From positions 79,120,351 to 79,184,350 of the forward strand of contig NC_079505.1 in the NCBI RefSeq assembly GCF_030052815.1: DNA of 64,000 bases. The letters run 5' to 3'. This DNA is from Hevea brasiliensis. Lineage: Eukaryota; Streptophyta; Magnoliopsida; Malpighiales; Euphorbiaceae. A program made the translations under genes and the position numbers. Positions 38,111 to 51,321 of this stretch are shown here, piece by piece (positions within the stretch are counted from its first letter, which is position 1; each line of letters starts with the position of its first letter). Under the pieces are notes generated by a model. It did no database searches. It saw only the letters and a program-made list of their open reading frames with translations, and was not told where the DNA came from.

Positions 38111-38596
38111 GTGTAAGTGTTTATGAATCTGTTTAAGAGAAAAGTCGTATGTGGCATACAGTAATTTCTTTCTATAATCATTCAAACTAGAAGTATGATG
38201 TGCTATTATTCCTCCTAATTGTAATGATTTAGGAACTATCACTTTCAAATCCTTAAACTTTGAAACAAAGATATGCAACTCATGGACTTATCCATAACAG
38301 GCATATTATCAAGTATTTAGAATTCAAAATATTTCATAATGAGAAATTTATCCATATCTTTTTTTTTTTTTATTGTATACGAATTCTAACGAATTCCAGA
38401 TTTCCTTTGGAGACTTGACAGAGGTAAACAAATCTTATAGCCTATCTGATAAGTTGTTGAGAATATGACCTCTGCATGGCAATTCATATTCTTTTTTGAA
38501 TCTGCTTTTCACCTTCTTAGTGAACATAATTTGTTTTTTAAAATAATCAAGTTTCACGAACTCTTGATTTATCACGAAAACAGCCTTAGACTCCAT
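38072..38596 (-). pseudogene. Copia gag remnant
   Basis: From ATG 38596 the minus strand gives MESKAVFVINQEFVKLDYF, and in a later frame VSKFKDLKVIVPKSLQLGG, then SLNDYRKKLLYATYDFSLKQ. The latter resembles the gag core of plant Copia elements (usual form SWNDYRKKLLH.T.DFTLEQ). A degraded PBS-like GGTATTAATCG lies between it and the 5' LTR. Confidence 0.75.
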
Positions 38597-38616
38597 TGCG
38601 ATTAATACCTTAAAAT

Positions 38617-39334
38617 TATTGAGGCAATGGGTGTAGAATATGCTTTGAGGCATGATGAATCACTATCTTTAAGGTATTAATTGCCCCCACTAGATTGCTG
38701 TAAGGTTATGGCAATATACCTTCAGGATACAATAAAATCTGAAATTTGCAGACAACAACTCCTGAAAATTTCCCTTAAGAATCTTTATACGAACTGAATT
38801 TAGAGAGACTAGAAGAAAAGAGGAAAAAAGTAGAAGTAGTATATATCTGGATTGAAAAACTCATCCATATTTATAAATAATGAAAAGTTATGGCACCTTT
38901 TCTAGATAGACACATCTATCTATCTTCAATAGATACAACTATTTGTGTACAAGATATATTTGTTTATTAACAGACACCTATACAAATAATTGTGACTATT
39001 TGTATAGAATAGACATGTCTATTTATTAACAGACACCTATACAAATAGCTGTGACTGTTTATATAGAATTGACATATTTATTTATTAATAGACACATCTA
39101 CTTGTTAATAAATATATCTATTCGTAATTTATTTACAGAAATTACAATAAGATAATTATTTTATTTCACACATATACATGCTAAGTGCCATAATAGAATA
39201 ATATATATATATTTATATATATATAATTCTATACATATTTCACTCTTGTCATTTCTTCACTTTCTTATATTTTAACAATATTGAAATTCTTTTTCTCTAT
39301 ACTATCTAACATAACAATCAAGCTATTTATAACA
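38617..39334 (-). repeat. 5' LTR of the Copia element
   Basis: Pairs with 32064-32800. Its inner end reads TATTGAGGCAA where the other reads TGTTGAGGCAG, so the terminal TG is mutated. The outer end is TATTTATAACA followed by the TSD TCCAT. Confidence 0.88.
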
Positions 39335-40535
39335 TCCATAAAAATTATATTTTAATAAATTATTTTTTATGAAAATATTTTCATTATTTGATTGTAATAT
39401 TAAACTAATAATATTTTTATATGATACATATATAAATATATTTATATTTTAATAAAATTATTAAAATTCAAAAGATGACTATGAGACATATATAAATACA
39501 TATTAACAAAATTAAAAAAAAAAGGCTTCATTTCTGCTTGGAATGCTAAAAATATAAAAAAATATTTTTTTTTAATTTTACGTAAAACATTCGGAATCTT
39601 TGTCTCAATGTGTAAAAATTGACTTCAAAATATTGCGCTTATCGCAACTTAAAAGAAAAAAAAAAGTTAAAAGGTAAGAAATCATGCCTCAACAGAGGAT
39701 GGAAATTCTACAAAAGATGGATCCGAATAGTGAGTACCTAGTGGAAATTAACTACTAAAATTAATTATTAATTAAGTTCTATTTATCTCATAAAAAATAT
39801 TTTTTTATATTTGTTAGTGTTTAAAACATTTAAAAAAATTAATTAATAAAAAATATTTTTCTAATTAAAAGAAAAATTAAAAAATGACTTTATTTTTTAA
39901 AATACGAAATCATTTTATATTTTTTAGAGTTTAATAATTTTATTAAAATATAAAAATATTTATAAATATATGAAATAAATATATATTATTAAATTAATAT
40001 TATAATTAAATAATAAAATATATTAAAAAAATATTTTTATATAAAAAATATTTTTCATAAAGACATTCGAAACATTTTTTTTATTATTGTTGTAATTTTA
40101 ATTTTCTACAAATATCAAAAGTTTATAAGAGAAATAGATTTTTTTTTAATATAAATAGATTATTATATGAGATAGACATTAAAGCTCAACCAGAGTTGCA
40201 ATGGTGAATAAGGTAGTGTCTCCATCCACACCAACTCTCTCACATGTTATTTAAAAAAAAAAAAAAAAAAATCTCTCATATGTTGTTGGTTGAGAGAGTG
40301 GGTTGGAAGTTTTTGAGAGCAGATTAACATATATTCATCTTCCAAAATGCAATCTAACACAGCCGCAATTATTGGCTCACTCCAACATAATTTGGGCATA
40401 ATAAATTTAATGTCACCATTTACTCCACATGGACATTTAATTTTGTGGCCCATTTAATTTCAACATTTCAAGAAATTTTTATAAAACCTGGATTTGGCCT
40501 TAAATCTAAGATTTAGGATAATTTTACATATTTAT

Positions 40536-40821
40536 TTAAGGCTATATTTGTTAAAAAAAATTATATATAAAAAATATTTTTTATAAAAATTATTTTGTAA
40601 ACAATTTTTTTTATTAATTTTTTTATTTTTTGATTATAATATTAAATTAATGTGTATGTACCTTTTATTTTAATAAGATTTTCAAACTCATTTTTTTTAA
40701 AAAAATTATTTAACTTTTTATTTGATGAGAAAAATATTTTTCATTAATTTATTTTTTTACTTCAAATATTAAAAAATATTTTTTTAAAAAAATATTTTTC
40801 TCAAAATAAACAAAGCCTTAA
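40536..40821. mobile_element. MITE-like inverted-repeat element
   Basis: Left end TTAAGGCTATATTTGTT and right end AATAAACAAAGCCTTAA form inverted ends around about 250 bases of A/T-rich sequence with no coding potential. The ends are like those at 41591-42210. The TSD cannot be fixed because TTAA is itself palindromic; TA or TTA are possible. Confidence 0.5.
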
Positions 40822-41590
40822 TCTAAAAGTAGATATAAAAGCGTAATTATATTTATATAAATATTATTTTTATCATTATTTTTTAAATATATATAATGAA
40901 AACAATTTTGTACTTGACAATTGACAAATTACCCACCAAGGCACAATTATGTGTGACATGCCAAAATCTCTTCTAATAATACTATAAGATCTAAGCTTTT
41001 ATTTATTTATTTTTCTTATGAAATTTGGATAATCATATGCATTGAGGGGACAAAGTGTTTGAAATAGTAGGCTCTCTTTCATCACACTTCTTCCATCCAA
41101 GGCCAAGGGGTCCCATACATAACTAGTGGAATTTTTTTTTGGGGTGGAGGGGGAGGAACAGGAAAGGTCCTCACATTTTCAAGAGGCATCTTCTGATAAG
41201 AAAAAAAAAAAGTTGGATCTTATGAAATTAACTTAAGATTTGGAGAAAAGTGAACCAAAAAGGACTAGAAAAGTTTGAAAACAATCACTCAACAACATCT
41301 CATCATGTTTTTGCAATGATGTTTGCATGAAATTCATGCAACTTGAAGGAGATTTATCATGCCCTTTGTAGACCCAACTGACATTCTAATCTTTCCTCTC
41401 TACCCTTCAACATCCATCTTTCCTAGTGTCTCAACTTATTATACTCTTTGTGTACCAATTTGATCTAATCTAAACCAATAATTACAATTGATATTTTAGT
41501 TTACATAATTATTTATAAGTGTATTATTTTTTTTCTTATCACATTAAATTAACACATTTTAAGGGTAAGAAAGTTAATAAAATTTATAAT

Positions 41591-42210
41591 TTTAGGCTTC
41601 ATTTATTTTACATAAAATATTTTTTAATATTTTTTATTGTTTGAAAGAAAAAACAAATCATTCTTTAAGTTTGAAAAAATATCTTCTTATTTTAAAATTC
41701 AAAAGTCATTTTTCCCACTATTTATTAATCGTGGGCCCCACTTAGATTTTTGAATCACCAGGACTAATGACCAATTAGTGTTTTTATTTTTTTTTTCCGC
41801 TTAGTTTTTCACAATAAATTTAATTATTTCTCAATTGATTTTTAAAGTTATATAAAACAATATTTCATCCATTCTATTTTAAGTACTTTTTAAAATTTTT
41901 GTAAAAAATAAAAAATAATTAAATAACTTTTTTTTATAAAAAAATATTAATAATTGATTAATATACCCTTTTTAAGACAAAGAAATGTGATAAAGAACAG
42001 ATAAATGCATTTAAAATAACAATAGACAGGATTATAAGTGGAAAAAAATAATAATTAATATTTCTCTAATTTTAAAAAAAAGTAAATAAAATGAGATAAA
42101 AAAAATTAAAATATCACTTAAAATGAGACAAAAAGAGTAAAAAGTAATATATTTTTTTAAAAATTATTTTTTATATAAATTATTTTCTGTAAAATAAACA
42201 AAGTCTTAAT
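41591..42210. mobile_element. MITE-like inverted-repeat element, longer relative
   Basis: Left end TTTAGGCTTCATTTATTTTA and right end TGTAAAATAAACAAAGTCTT are inverted repeats of one another with a few mismatches. The interior is A/T-rich and non-coding. Confidence 0.45.
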
Positions 42211-42845
42211 TTTTTGTATTATAAACTAAAACACTCTATTATTAAAATAATAACTTAAAATCAATAAATATATGGTATACAAATACACAGAGGTTATTAA
42301 AATGTTATATCGTTCCACAACTGGGGAAGGACGCATTGACCTAATTATAGTAAATTATTTTCCCCCTCTTCTATTGGCTTCCATATGGGTAATCTTATGA
42401 ATAGTGCTTTCTAGGCAGCTAAATTATTCTGCTGTAGCACGCTTTAAGTAAAATATAAGAGGTTAAGATTCGTACGACCAATATAACCTCACAATTTAAT
42501 TAATTAATCCTAAGGTACAGTAATGGATTGGTATAATATAAAGTCTCAAACGTGCTTCCTTTAATTGATTAAAGCTCAAACCAAAGCCCACTTTATCAAC
42601 ACTTCTCCATAACATGGAGAGAGAGAGAGAGAGAGAGTGATAATCAATGATGCAGTCTTTGATTCGTGTTAAAGAATTGTAAAGCTTTTGCTTAAGAGAA
42701 TCTCGAATCCCCAACTCCCATCCCATGTTGCTTCGGATGGGATTTGGTTGTTGCCTTGCTTATTTTTAGCTTTTCCAAAAGCAAAGCCAATGCCAGCCAT
42801 GAACCAACTCCTCTCACCCTTGTAAATTCTATACCCATATAGTCT

Positions 42846-43017
42846 TGGGCGGGACGGAACTACTCACATTTGGCCCTCCCAATATTTTTATAATAAAAAA
42901 TTTATCCATAATTTTAATATATTTTTAATTAACCCTATATTTTTATCAATATTTCATTCAATTTTTTAATGTTTATTTTTAACCCCTCAAGATGAATTTC
43001 TAGTTTCACCTCTGCAT
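42846..43017. mobile_element. Possible decayed hAT-type MITE
   Basis: The left side has TTGGGCGGGACGGAACTA with GGCCCTCCC following. The right side has CTAGTTTCACCTCTGCA, the inverse of a CAGAGGTGAAACTAG terminus. Such CAG-GGCGGA-like ends with a pyrimidine-rich neighbour are common in plant hAT MITEs. Ends are worn and no 8-base TSD is clear. Confidence 0.35.
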
Positions 43018-43059
43018 ATAATGTTATCATGTTGCTATAACTCACTCCAAAATCTGAGC

Positions 43060-43620
43060 AAAGATAGGTTGAGTACACTACACTAAAGCTAGACCCAAAC
43101 ATAATAACTTGGATATATCTCTACCAATCTCTATCAAGGATCGGTCAAGCTCGAGGTCTCATAAAGAGAACACCTCTCGGGCTCAGTGCCACCCAAGTTC
43201 AAGGTCTCATTTAAAGTTTGTCTTATGGACTTGGCACTGGCACGAACGAATGGAACTCAGTGAGACACAACTAAACAGGGAAAGGGAGAGATCCTTAGTT
43301 GGAAACATAGAGCCACATCCTCAAGGAGCACTAGATACTCGAGATTGATCAACAAAATCCTTAAAAAGTCACCAAAGACTACAATAAAGACGCTATAAAA
43401 TGATAAACATAGCTATGTAAGGTATGTTATTACATTGTCATCGCTAACATCTCTGTTTCATCACTTCAATTCTAAATTTTTATCACTTTCTAATTTGAGT
43501 ATCAGAATAACTATCATTTAACCATTGACTTCATCGTTCCTTTGTGTGCAACTCACAACCTATCCAATAAAGGGATCCGAAAATTTACAATTGCATCCGT
43601 CGGTGACGTTTGTGAGAATA
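43060..43620 (+). mobile_element. Gypsy LTR scrap with PBS-like end
   Basis: A less AT-rich stretch ends near 43590 with ACAATTGCATCCGTCGGTGACG. That resembles the LTR end and PBS zone TTGGCGCCGTCTGTGG of plant Tat/Ogre-like Gypsy elements. The preceding TTTGAGTATCAGAATAA is like the TTGAGCGTCGGAGT phrase of such LTRs. No partner LTR is in the window. Confidence 0.35.
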
Positions 43621-45879
43621 TTTTTATCATCAAATAATATATAAAATATTATAATTCAAATTCTTACTTTTTTTTTATAAAAAATTGATAATTAAGAAAA
43701 AATCACAACCGAATAACTAGTTTCCAAGTGTTATCATGTAGATTTTTGACCCCTTATAGACTGGCCTAGCTCTCATGACAGAACAAACCCATGTCCAGTT
43801 GGCGATACCCCATTTGCCCATTCTTTGGCTTTCCCATAATTTAATAGAAGAAATTGGTATTCTTTGCTCTTTCATGCATAGGCTGGTATTGGGTTTCTTT
43901 ATTCATTTTTGTTGTCTTCTCCTTTGGCCTATACCTTTCTGGATTTTAGTTTATAGTTTGTTATACAATGTACAAGGATCACATATAACCTTTTTATTAA
44001 TAATTTGGGTGGGGAAGAAGAGATTTATACATTTATGTGCATATTTATAATTATACTTTTATATATTTTTCTTTGTCATTTCTCCAACATACCTAGTAAA
44101 ACCAACCCAATCAATACAAATCATTTTCCCTCTTGCATGGTTTATTTTCTAAATCCTAGGGTTAGGTAAAGATTAGAGTTTAGTAAAGAAAAGTGGGAAG
44201 ATATTCCATTATTTTAAAGCTTAGGTCTTTGAGATATTGCAAGTCCCAAGGGCAACTAATAATGACATGAGAGAAGAGGAGAGAGAGAGAGAGTCCATCA
44301 ATAGTAGGAAGAAATTAAGAAGGGTTTAAAATTGATGGGTTGGCTCTAATGAGAATGCAAATCATGAATCACAACCTTTGGATTCAATTACTTATGGAGG
44401 TGAAGTGATTCCTAGCTAGTTGCCTTTAATAAAACAATAGATATATATGAAGCCAATTGGGCCACTTAAGTGAGAATTTTTTAATTAAAAAGAATATTTG
44501 ACAACTTTGAGCATCAATGGCTGCAAACTCATAATATATTTTTATTGTAAATAATTAAGCAATCTTCTGACCAAGAAAGATTCATGTTTATGAAGTATTT
44601 TCTTTTTTATATCTCAAATTGCATATATGTTTGGTGCATATTATAATAATTAATTATAGAACTTTTAGTTGTAACTTCACGTACAATGAAAGATTGCATA
44701 AATTTATGTGTATAAAATATGCATGCAAGCTTGGAAACAGTATGGTTGGTACACGTGTATTTTATTCTGTATTTAACTTTAAAAAATAAAAAAAATTGAA
44801 AATAAATTATATTATAAATATTTTTTTTTATATTTTATAAGTATTCCAATCCAATAAATCAGAATTAACTAAAAGAATAAAATATTCTAAATAAGTATTA
44901 TTTCCATCTGTGATAGTCAAACACTCCATACCAAACAGGCATTGGCAGCATTACTATCTTTTTTAATAACTTTAAAGTAAATTTATTTCATAAAAAGTTA
45001 ACTTATATTACTAAACATGTTTATATTATAATTTTTTAAAAATTATAATTTTTGAAAAAATTATATTAAAAAAAACAAACTTTTCAAAAAATAGATGCCC
45101 AAGTTGAAGGAGGTACTTCAAATTTCAAAAAGCATGAAAAAGTGAGGACATTTATCAGGAAAAGAGAGAGGTTATTATTCATTATTTAATAATAATTTTT
45201 TATAATTTATTTTATTATTTTTCTTTTCTATAAAATAAATAATAATTTAATTAAATTATACAAAATTTTATTGTAATTTAAATAATTTAATTATTTTATT
45301 AATTATAAAAAATAATAGATAAAAGTGAGTGAAAATAATGATTTTTATTTTCAAAAAATTTTGGGTTACATAAACAAGTCAGAAAACAGCCACTCAAAAA
45401 TCAAACCGATGGATAAGGGACAGAAGCTATCATAATGAGTTCTAAAATTCAATAGCATAGATTTTCCCACAGGAAATAACAATAATAATACCCACCGCAT
45501 GACCCGTATGCCGGAGTTTCTTAATTAGGGTCTCTCAGAAATAGGTGTGAAAATGAGGTAAAGCTGAATTTGGGGTCCTTGACCAAACAAACCCCGTTAA
45601 AGATCTTGAGCTCTATTTCCAAGATTTTAATCAAAAAGACAAAGTAAAATAATCACAATAAGATTAAGAAAATTCACAATGAGAGTTGGCAATGTCAGTT
45701 GCTAGCTAACACTAAGCATAATTAAACACTAAAATAAGCGAAGTGCAGATTAAAAGAAGAAAAAAGGTAATAAATGTAAAGTAAGCAAAGAAACAGTAGA
45801 AAGGAGGAGTTTTTAATAATTTTAAGGTAGCAGTGGCGGTGGTTAATCATCAAAGCTCTCTTTTTGATGCAAGCGTGGC

Positions 45880-45886
45880 TATAAAT
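45880..45886 (+). promoter_or_regulatory. Candidate TATA box of the bHLH gene
   Basis: TATAAAT within GGCTATAAATCTAACACC, followed by a CT-rich tract at about 45895-45940, as at many plant transcription starts. This would give a leader of about 1 kb before ATG 46955, which may contain an intron: a GGGGTGAGTAAT donor-like site lies near 46830 and an AACAAG acceptor-like site just before the ATG. Position-based inference only. Confidence 0.4.
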
Positions 45887-46954
45887 CTAACACCTTTGCC
45901 GTTGTCTTTCTTTTTCTTTCATTCTCCCTTCTATTACACAGATGCCCATCTTCAAGTTTTCTCCCTCTGCAGCTAAATTTTTTCCCTCTCTGTAACTCTC
46001 GTTGTGTTTATGTATGTATGTGTGCTGGGGTAGGTGGGTCATGGGTGGGTGCATGTGGCAGTGTATAGCAGAGTGTATGAGCAAAATAAAGCAGAGGAGG
46101 GATTTGAACAGAACAGATTACCAAAAATTCAATAAAAGATAGTTTGAGTGGAAAAAGGCTTGAAAGAGGAGCAGCAGTACCAAAAGTAGCACAGAATCTG
46201 AAATGGGTATCTATCTCTTGCCACTTTTAGCTGGGGTTCCTCTCTCTGCTGTTCAACTCTGACTAGGGTTTTGAATGGGCTGCTTACTGTCCTGAAATCA
46301 ATGTTCTTTTGTTTGTTTATTTGACTGCTTCTATCGGAACCTTTCGCAGCTTTCTTTGAACTTTCTTTTTTGAGTTTGTTTTGTCTTGAAGGTGATTTCT
46401 TTATTGCAATTTTGGTCCACTTCAACTTCACTTGTTGGGTAGCTTTGGAAATGGTAGCAATTCAACTTCTGTGATCTTTGGAACATATTCTGGAACCTGG
46501 GGGTTTCAGTTACAGCTTTTTTGGGTTTTTAGGCCGATTAATTGAAGTGGATCTTTCTACTTAGCTATGAATGGTTGGCTTTAGATAATTTCTTTTTTAT
46601 TTGGATGGGAATTGAGCTTTTGAAGGAATATCTTGACATCACTATGAATTGTCAAGTTTCTTTTATTGTAAGTTTACTTTCTGTGGTTTCAGTTGAAGCT
46701 TGTTTGTGAAGTTATTTTAATAATGAATGTTAGGTAACTAAAAGTTCTTTGTTTGATTTATTTTTCCTTTTCCAATTTCCCCTGCTTCTTTTGGTCTTTG
46801 ATCATTTTGAGCAATAAGGATAACTTTGGGGTGAGTAATTTTTTTCACTTTCTACTGTTTCTAGAATTCTATAGACTGTTTCTGATAGCTCAAACACAAT
46901 TGTGAGAGGAAGGCATCTATTGTTGGCTACTTTTTCTGTTCTTGTCAACAAGAG

Positions 46955-49876
46955 ATGGAAATGGGTGACAAGGATAAATTTGATCTAGAGAAGAGGAGTG
47001 AAAATCATATAAACTACCATTTACCTGGTAGTGTGCCCTCAGACTGGCGATTTAGCGGCGCCAATATTGCAAATTCATCTCTGGGTTTGGTTTCCACCGA
47101 TAATCAGATGCCAGTTTGTAGAGGAGATCTAGTTGGCGCTTCTTGTTCTTCTGCTTCTATGGTGGACTCCTTTAGTCCAGGAGTATGGGACCACCCCACA
47201 AATACACAGAACTTGGGATTTTGTGATATTAATGTCCAACATAACGCGAGCACTATAAACCCAATAGGAATTAGAAAAGGCGGTCCCGCTTCTTTGAGAA
47301 GTGGTATTGATAAAACGCTGGATATAGTGTGGAATCCACCAAGTTCCCAGCTGAAAGGTGGTATTTTCTTACCAACTACCCCTGGTGCGCTCCCACAGAG
47401 CTTATCTCAGTTTCCTGCAGATTCTGCATTCATTGAGCGTGCTGCTAGGTTTTCCTGCTTCAATGGTGGGAATTTTAGTGATGTGGTAAACCCTTTAGGA
47501 ATTCCTGAGCCTATGGATCTTTATTCTAGGGGTGGGGGAATGATGCAAGTACCACATGAGGTTTTTGCGGGTAGTGGATTGAAATCAATACCTGGTGGAC
47601 AAGGTCAGAAGAATGTTATGAATATGGGTGACTCCTCTAAAGATGCTTCTTTGTCAGTTGAACATGTGGCTACTGAAGGGAGCCCACTCAAGAATGAGAG
47701 GAGAAGTGGGAGCTTTGTAAGATCTCATGATGAAGCAAAACAAGGTGGGTCTGGTAATGAGTCTGAGGAAACTGAGTTCAGTGGTGGTGGTCGTCAAGAA
47801 GAGCAATCTATGTTGGAAGGAAATGGCGGGGAACTGTCTGCTAAAAGCCCTGGCTCAAAGAAAAGGAAAAGGAATGGGCAGGTGGGAACTGTGTTTGCAA
47901 ATTGTTTTCTTATTCTTTTGCTCCTAGATTAAAATTTTCATAATATACATGGCTGCTTTTCCTGTTGTAGGATGCTGATCCTTATCAGGCCAAGGGAAAC
48001 CAACAATCTATTGAAGCTGCAAAGGATAACCCTGAAGTTCAACAGAAGGGAGATGAAAACCCAGCTTCAACTCCCAATAAGACTGCTGGAAAACAAGGTA
48101 AACAAGGATCTCAAGCTTCAGATCCACCAAAAGAAGAATATATTCATGTCAGAGCTCGAAGAGGTCAAGCAACAAATAGTCATAGTCTTGCAGAAAGAGT
48201 AAGATTCTATATTATATATTTACTCAGGTTGGAGCAACTTTCATTGTAGTGTTTGGGCCATAGTTGATTGATTCTGGCTACAGGTCAGGAGGGAAAAGAT
48301 TAGTGAAAGGATGAAGTTTCTGCAAGACCTTGTACCTGGTTGCAGCAAGGTTCGTTTGTTGGTTAGGGAGTGTGGCCAAGTTGAGTTGTCCACATAATTA
48401 AAATGCTGTTGCAGTTCATTAATGAACATCAATTGAATTTTGCAGGTAATTGGCAAGGCAGTGATGCTAGATGAAATTATCAACTATGTACAATCATTGC
48501 AACGGCAGGTTGAGGTATGCAGTAATATTCTGTTTCAATTTTTCTTCCTATGTTTGGGTAGTTCTTAATTAGTCCAGGTCATCTGTGTCAGAAACAATGC
48601 AATTTCATAGACAATTATGTTTGGATTGTTAAGGGGGATAACGTTGTGCTACTCATGTCATGGATTGCTTTGAAAGGATTCGAGTTTATAGGATTTCTCC
48701 CACAACCATGCATTTGATAAAATAAACAAAATACATTCGACTTTTTAATTCAGTTTTGCCTCTTTATTTGGAACTTGTGTGCACTTATGTTGAGTTGATT
48801 TTTTCATTTTTATTTTCAGTTTCTATCAATGAAACTAGCAACAGTGAATCCAAGGCTGGATTTCAACATAGAAGGACTTCACACAAAAGATGTAAGTGAA
48901 TATAAGTTTAGTTAACTCATACTGTCCAGCGTATTCAGTGTTTTCTTAATTGAGAGCTAGTTTATGGATCAGTCAGATGTAAATTTACTAGTGTGTGCAA
49001 ATGAGTGGGCATGTGTGTTTGTAATATCTGGTCCCTGTAATATATTGGATTCTGCCTGTATGTGCAGATCCTTCACTCAAGGGCGGTTCCTTCATCTAAT
49101 CTGGCATTTTCACCGGAGGTGCCTATGGCTTATCCCCCATTTAATGTATCTCAACCAGGACTTATTCAAGGTTCTTTTCCTGGCATGGAGAGCCATTCTG
49201 AGATGCTCCGGAGAGCCATTAATTCACAACTGACGCCATTGACTGGGGGATTCAAGGAGCCTACACAGGTAACCGTTGGTCCATTTTTGGATTCCTGATA
49301 ACATTTTTAATTGTTTGGCATTTTGAAATATTAGCAGGTGGTGATAGAGGTATTTTGGTTATCAAAGGGCTTATTAATCAATGCGAACTTAATTGATTTG
49401 TTGAGTATGAGACTTTTGGATTGCCTAGGACACAAGTATCTAGGAATCCCTCTTTGCAAAATATTATTAAGGGGTAATTGTGAATTTATATCTTTGTGTA
49501 TGTTTCTATTTGGCTAATGTAGTGTATACTATATGATGAGACAGTTCTGATGGATGAAATTTTGTAGATACAATACCAATCAAATGAAATTAGTCTTTCT
49601 ACTTGGTCTTTTGAATGTGGATGTGCTAATTTTCCATTCGTTTTAATGCACTTGCCAGCTTCCCAATGCATGGGATTATGAGCTCAACAATGTTGTGCAG
49701 ATGGGCTATGCAACCAGTGCTCCACAAGATAGCCAAGATATAAATGGTATTAGCTTGTTCATTTTACACAATTAACCTCTCCAATGCTATAAGCCAAGTG
49801 CTTCTAGGCTGAACACAAAGTTGTCCTCTTTGTTACAGGATCACTGCCACCAGGCCATATGAAAGCTGAACTTTAA
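46955..49876 (+). CDS. bHLH transcription factor, bHLH49/bHLH62-type
   Basis: Eight exons with GT-AG borders join in frame: 46955-47881, 47971-48198, 48284-48349, 48446-48514, 48820-48891, 49068-49268, 49659-49746, 49839-49876. The product is 562 residues, ending in [12 protein letters not shown]. The bHLH domain spans about residues 369-440. Basic-region residues H380, E384 and R388 are the plant E-box/G-box reading triad ([20 protein letters not shown]). Helix 2 reads [20 protein letters not shown] and continues into [24 protein letters not shown] basic stretch (302-309) is a likely nuclear signal. The long N-terminal exon is Ser/Gly-rich and probably regulatory. Relatives dimerise and regulate growth and light- or flowering-related genes. 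The loop reads VIGKA where relatives usually have VTGKA. The gene looks intact. Confidence 0.92.
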
Positions 49877-50720
49877 TTATTCACCTTACTTTTATGTGAC
49901 AAAGTATGGTTGCACCACTAATTTTGAGGATAAAAAGTGTGCAAGACTAGATTCTCTTCGAAGTAAGGAGGCCAATAAAGAGAGATGCTTTTAAGTCCAG
50001 CTTCAAAAGTTTTGAGGATTTAGTTGCATGTCCAGAGCAAAGAAGGTTTTGAGAGCTTAATAGGGTCAGCTGCATAATCTAAGCAGGGAGATGGCCTCTT
50101 TTTGCCTTGATGATTCTTGTCTATTTGACGTCATATCGATCTCCATGCTTCTATTGGATGAGCTTTGAAGTACTAGATTCCCAGAAAAGTAGAAAAAGGG
50201 CTGTCATGGAGTTGGATTCTCTGATGCAAGAATGTAATGTATAGATTGATACTCCCAGGATCTGATGAATATAGGCCAATAGAGAAGCTCATGTCATGTA
50301 TTGTCTGAATTGAAATGGGCTCTGTAATTTATAAAACGATGGACACCATGTTGGTATTCTGATCATGTATCTTTCAACTACTTATATAGAACTACGTGGA
50401 AGGATTCATCTAGTTTGATGTATGTCAGGTTGGGGGGCTGAAGGGTTTATTTTATTTTATTTTCTTTCCATCTGGCATACAGTAGTGCATACAGTAGAAG
50501 GCTTACTGTTGTTTATTATTCAAAACGAGAAAGAAACTTTTGATTAGGTAATGAATAATAATAATAATAAAGAATTCAAGAATTTTAAGCGTATTTAAAA
50601 AAAGGTTTTTATTTTTTAATATAAAGTTTTTGGGGTAGAAATTTTGTAATCTTAAGTTTGTAAAAAGGAAGTGATTTTTTGTTTGTATATTTTAAGAAAT
50701 TATTTTAAATTTCGTTTTCC

Positions 50721-50724
<4 letters not shown>
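49877..50724 (+). other. 3' UTR of the bHLH gene and downstream spacer
   Basis: The sequence stays less AT-biased to about 50450, fitting a 3' UTR. No unambiguous poly(A) signal was fixed. Beyond it is A/T-rich spacer. Confidence 0.4.
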
Positions 50725-50752
<28 letters not shown>

Positions 50753-50952
50753 AACAACTTTTTTACTGTTCTAGTAAAATGACAATTTTACCCTTTTATT
50801 TTTATTCCTTTTCATTTCTATTTTAAAGAAATTATATATATATATTCAAATTATTTCCCTTTTCAAATTTTGATTTCAATTTTAATTGTTTTTAAATTAT
50901 TTAATTATTATTAAAAATAATAATTGTTTTTAATTAAAAATTATTTATCCTT

Positions 50953-51010
<58 letters not shown>

Positions 51011-51276
51011 CATTAAAAGAAAGTAAAGTGAAAAATCCTCTCTACTAGTCTACCCCTATTTTTTTTTTTTTCTGTTACATGTAGCACGTGTTAATTGTGA
51101 AGAGATGAGGAGTTAAGAGTGTTATTGTTTTTATAATTTCTGATTATAATTGCTAGATGACAATCAATGTTCATTAATCAAATAATCCTCTTTCAAATAA
51201 AATTTATGAAAAAAATAATTTTTAAATCCCAATAATTTTTACTTTTTTAACAGTCCAACAATATAAAAACAAATGA

Positions 51277-51321
<45 letters not shown>

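Larger units (their letters stand above)
32059..39339 (-). mobile_element. Decayed Copia LTR retrotransposon carrying nested insertions, TSD included
   Basis: The element is 32064-39334, flanked by the direct repeat TCCAT (32059-32063 and 39335-39339). LTR copies lie at 32064-32800 and 38617-39334. Protein remnants between them are all on the minus strand and in Copia order: gag near 38596-38072, RT YVDD-box region near 38110-37951, the later RT part at 37078-36860, and RNase H near 33760-33440. A purine tract lies beside the left LTR, which is therefore the 3' LTR. The interior is interrupted by a solo LTR (34206-36831) and a probable second LTR (37081-37901). Frames are broken throughout and protease and integrase are missing, so it is dead. 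Confidence 0.88.
39340..45879. other. AT-rich intergenic spacer upstream of the bHLH gene
   Basis: No intact gene. It contains palindrome-ended MITE-like pieces, a hAT-MITE-like scrap near 42846-43015, a Gypsy LTR scrap at 43060-43620, and GA repeats at 42617-42638 and 44275-44291. The last 1-2 kb probably include the bHLH promoter. Other minor frames (40247-40453 minus, 43775-44050 plus) match nothing I recognise. Confidence 0.55.

Noticed and set aside
46340..46364. Sequence resembling miR396 (CGCAGCTTTCTTTGAACTT) in the bHLH leader
   Set aside because: It carries an extra T and several mismatches to the mature form, and I see no partner arm for a hairpin.
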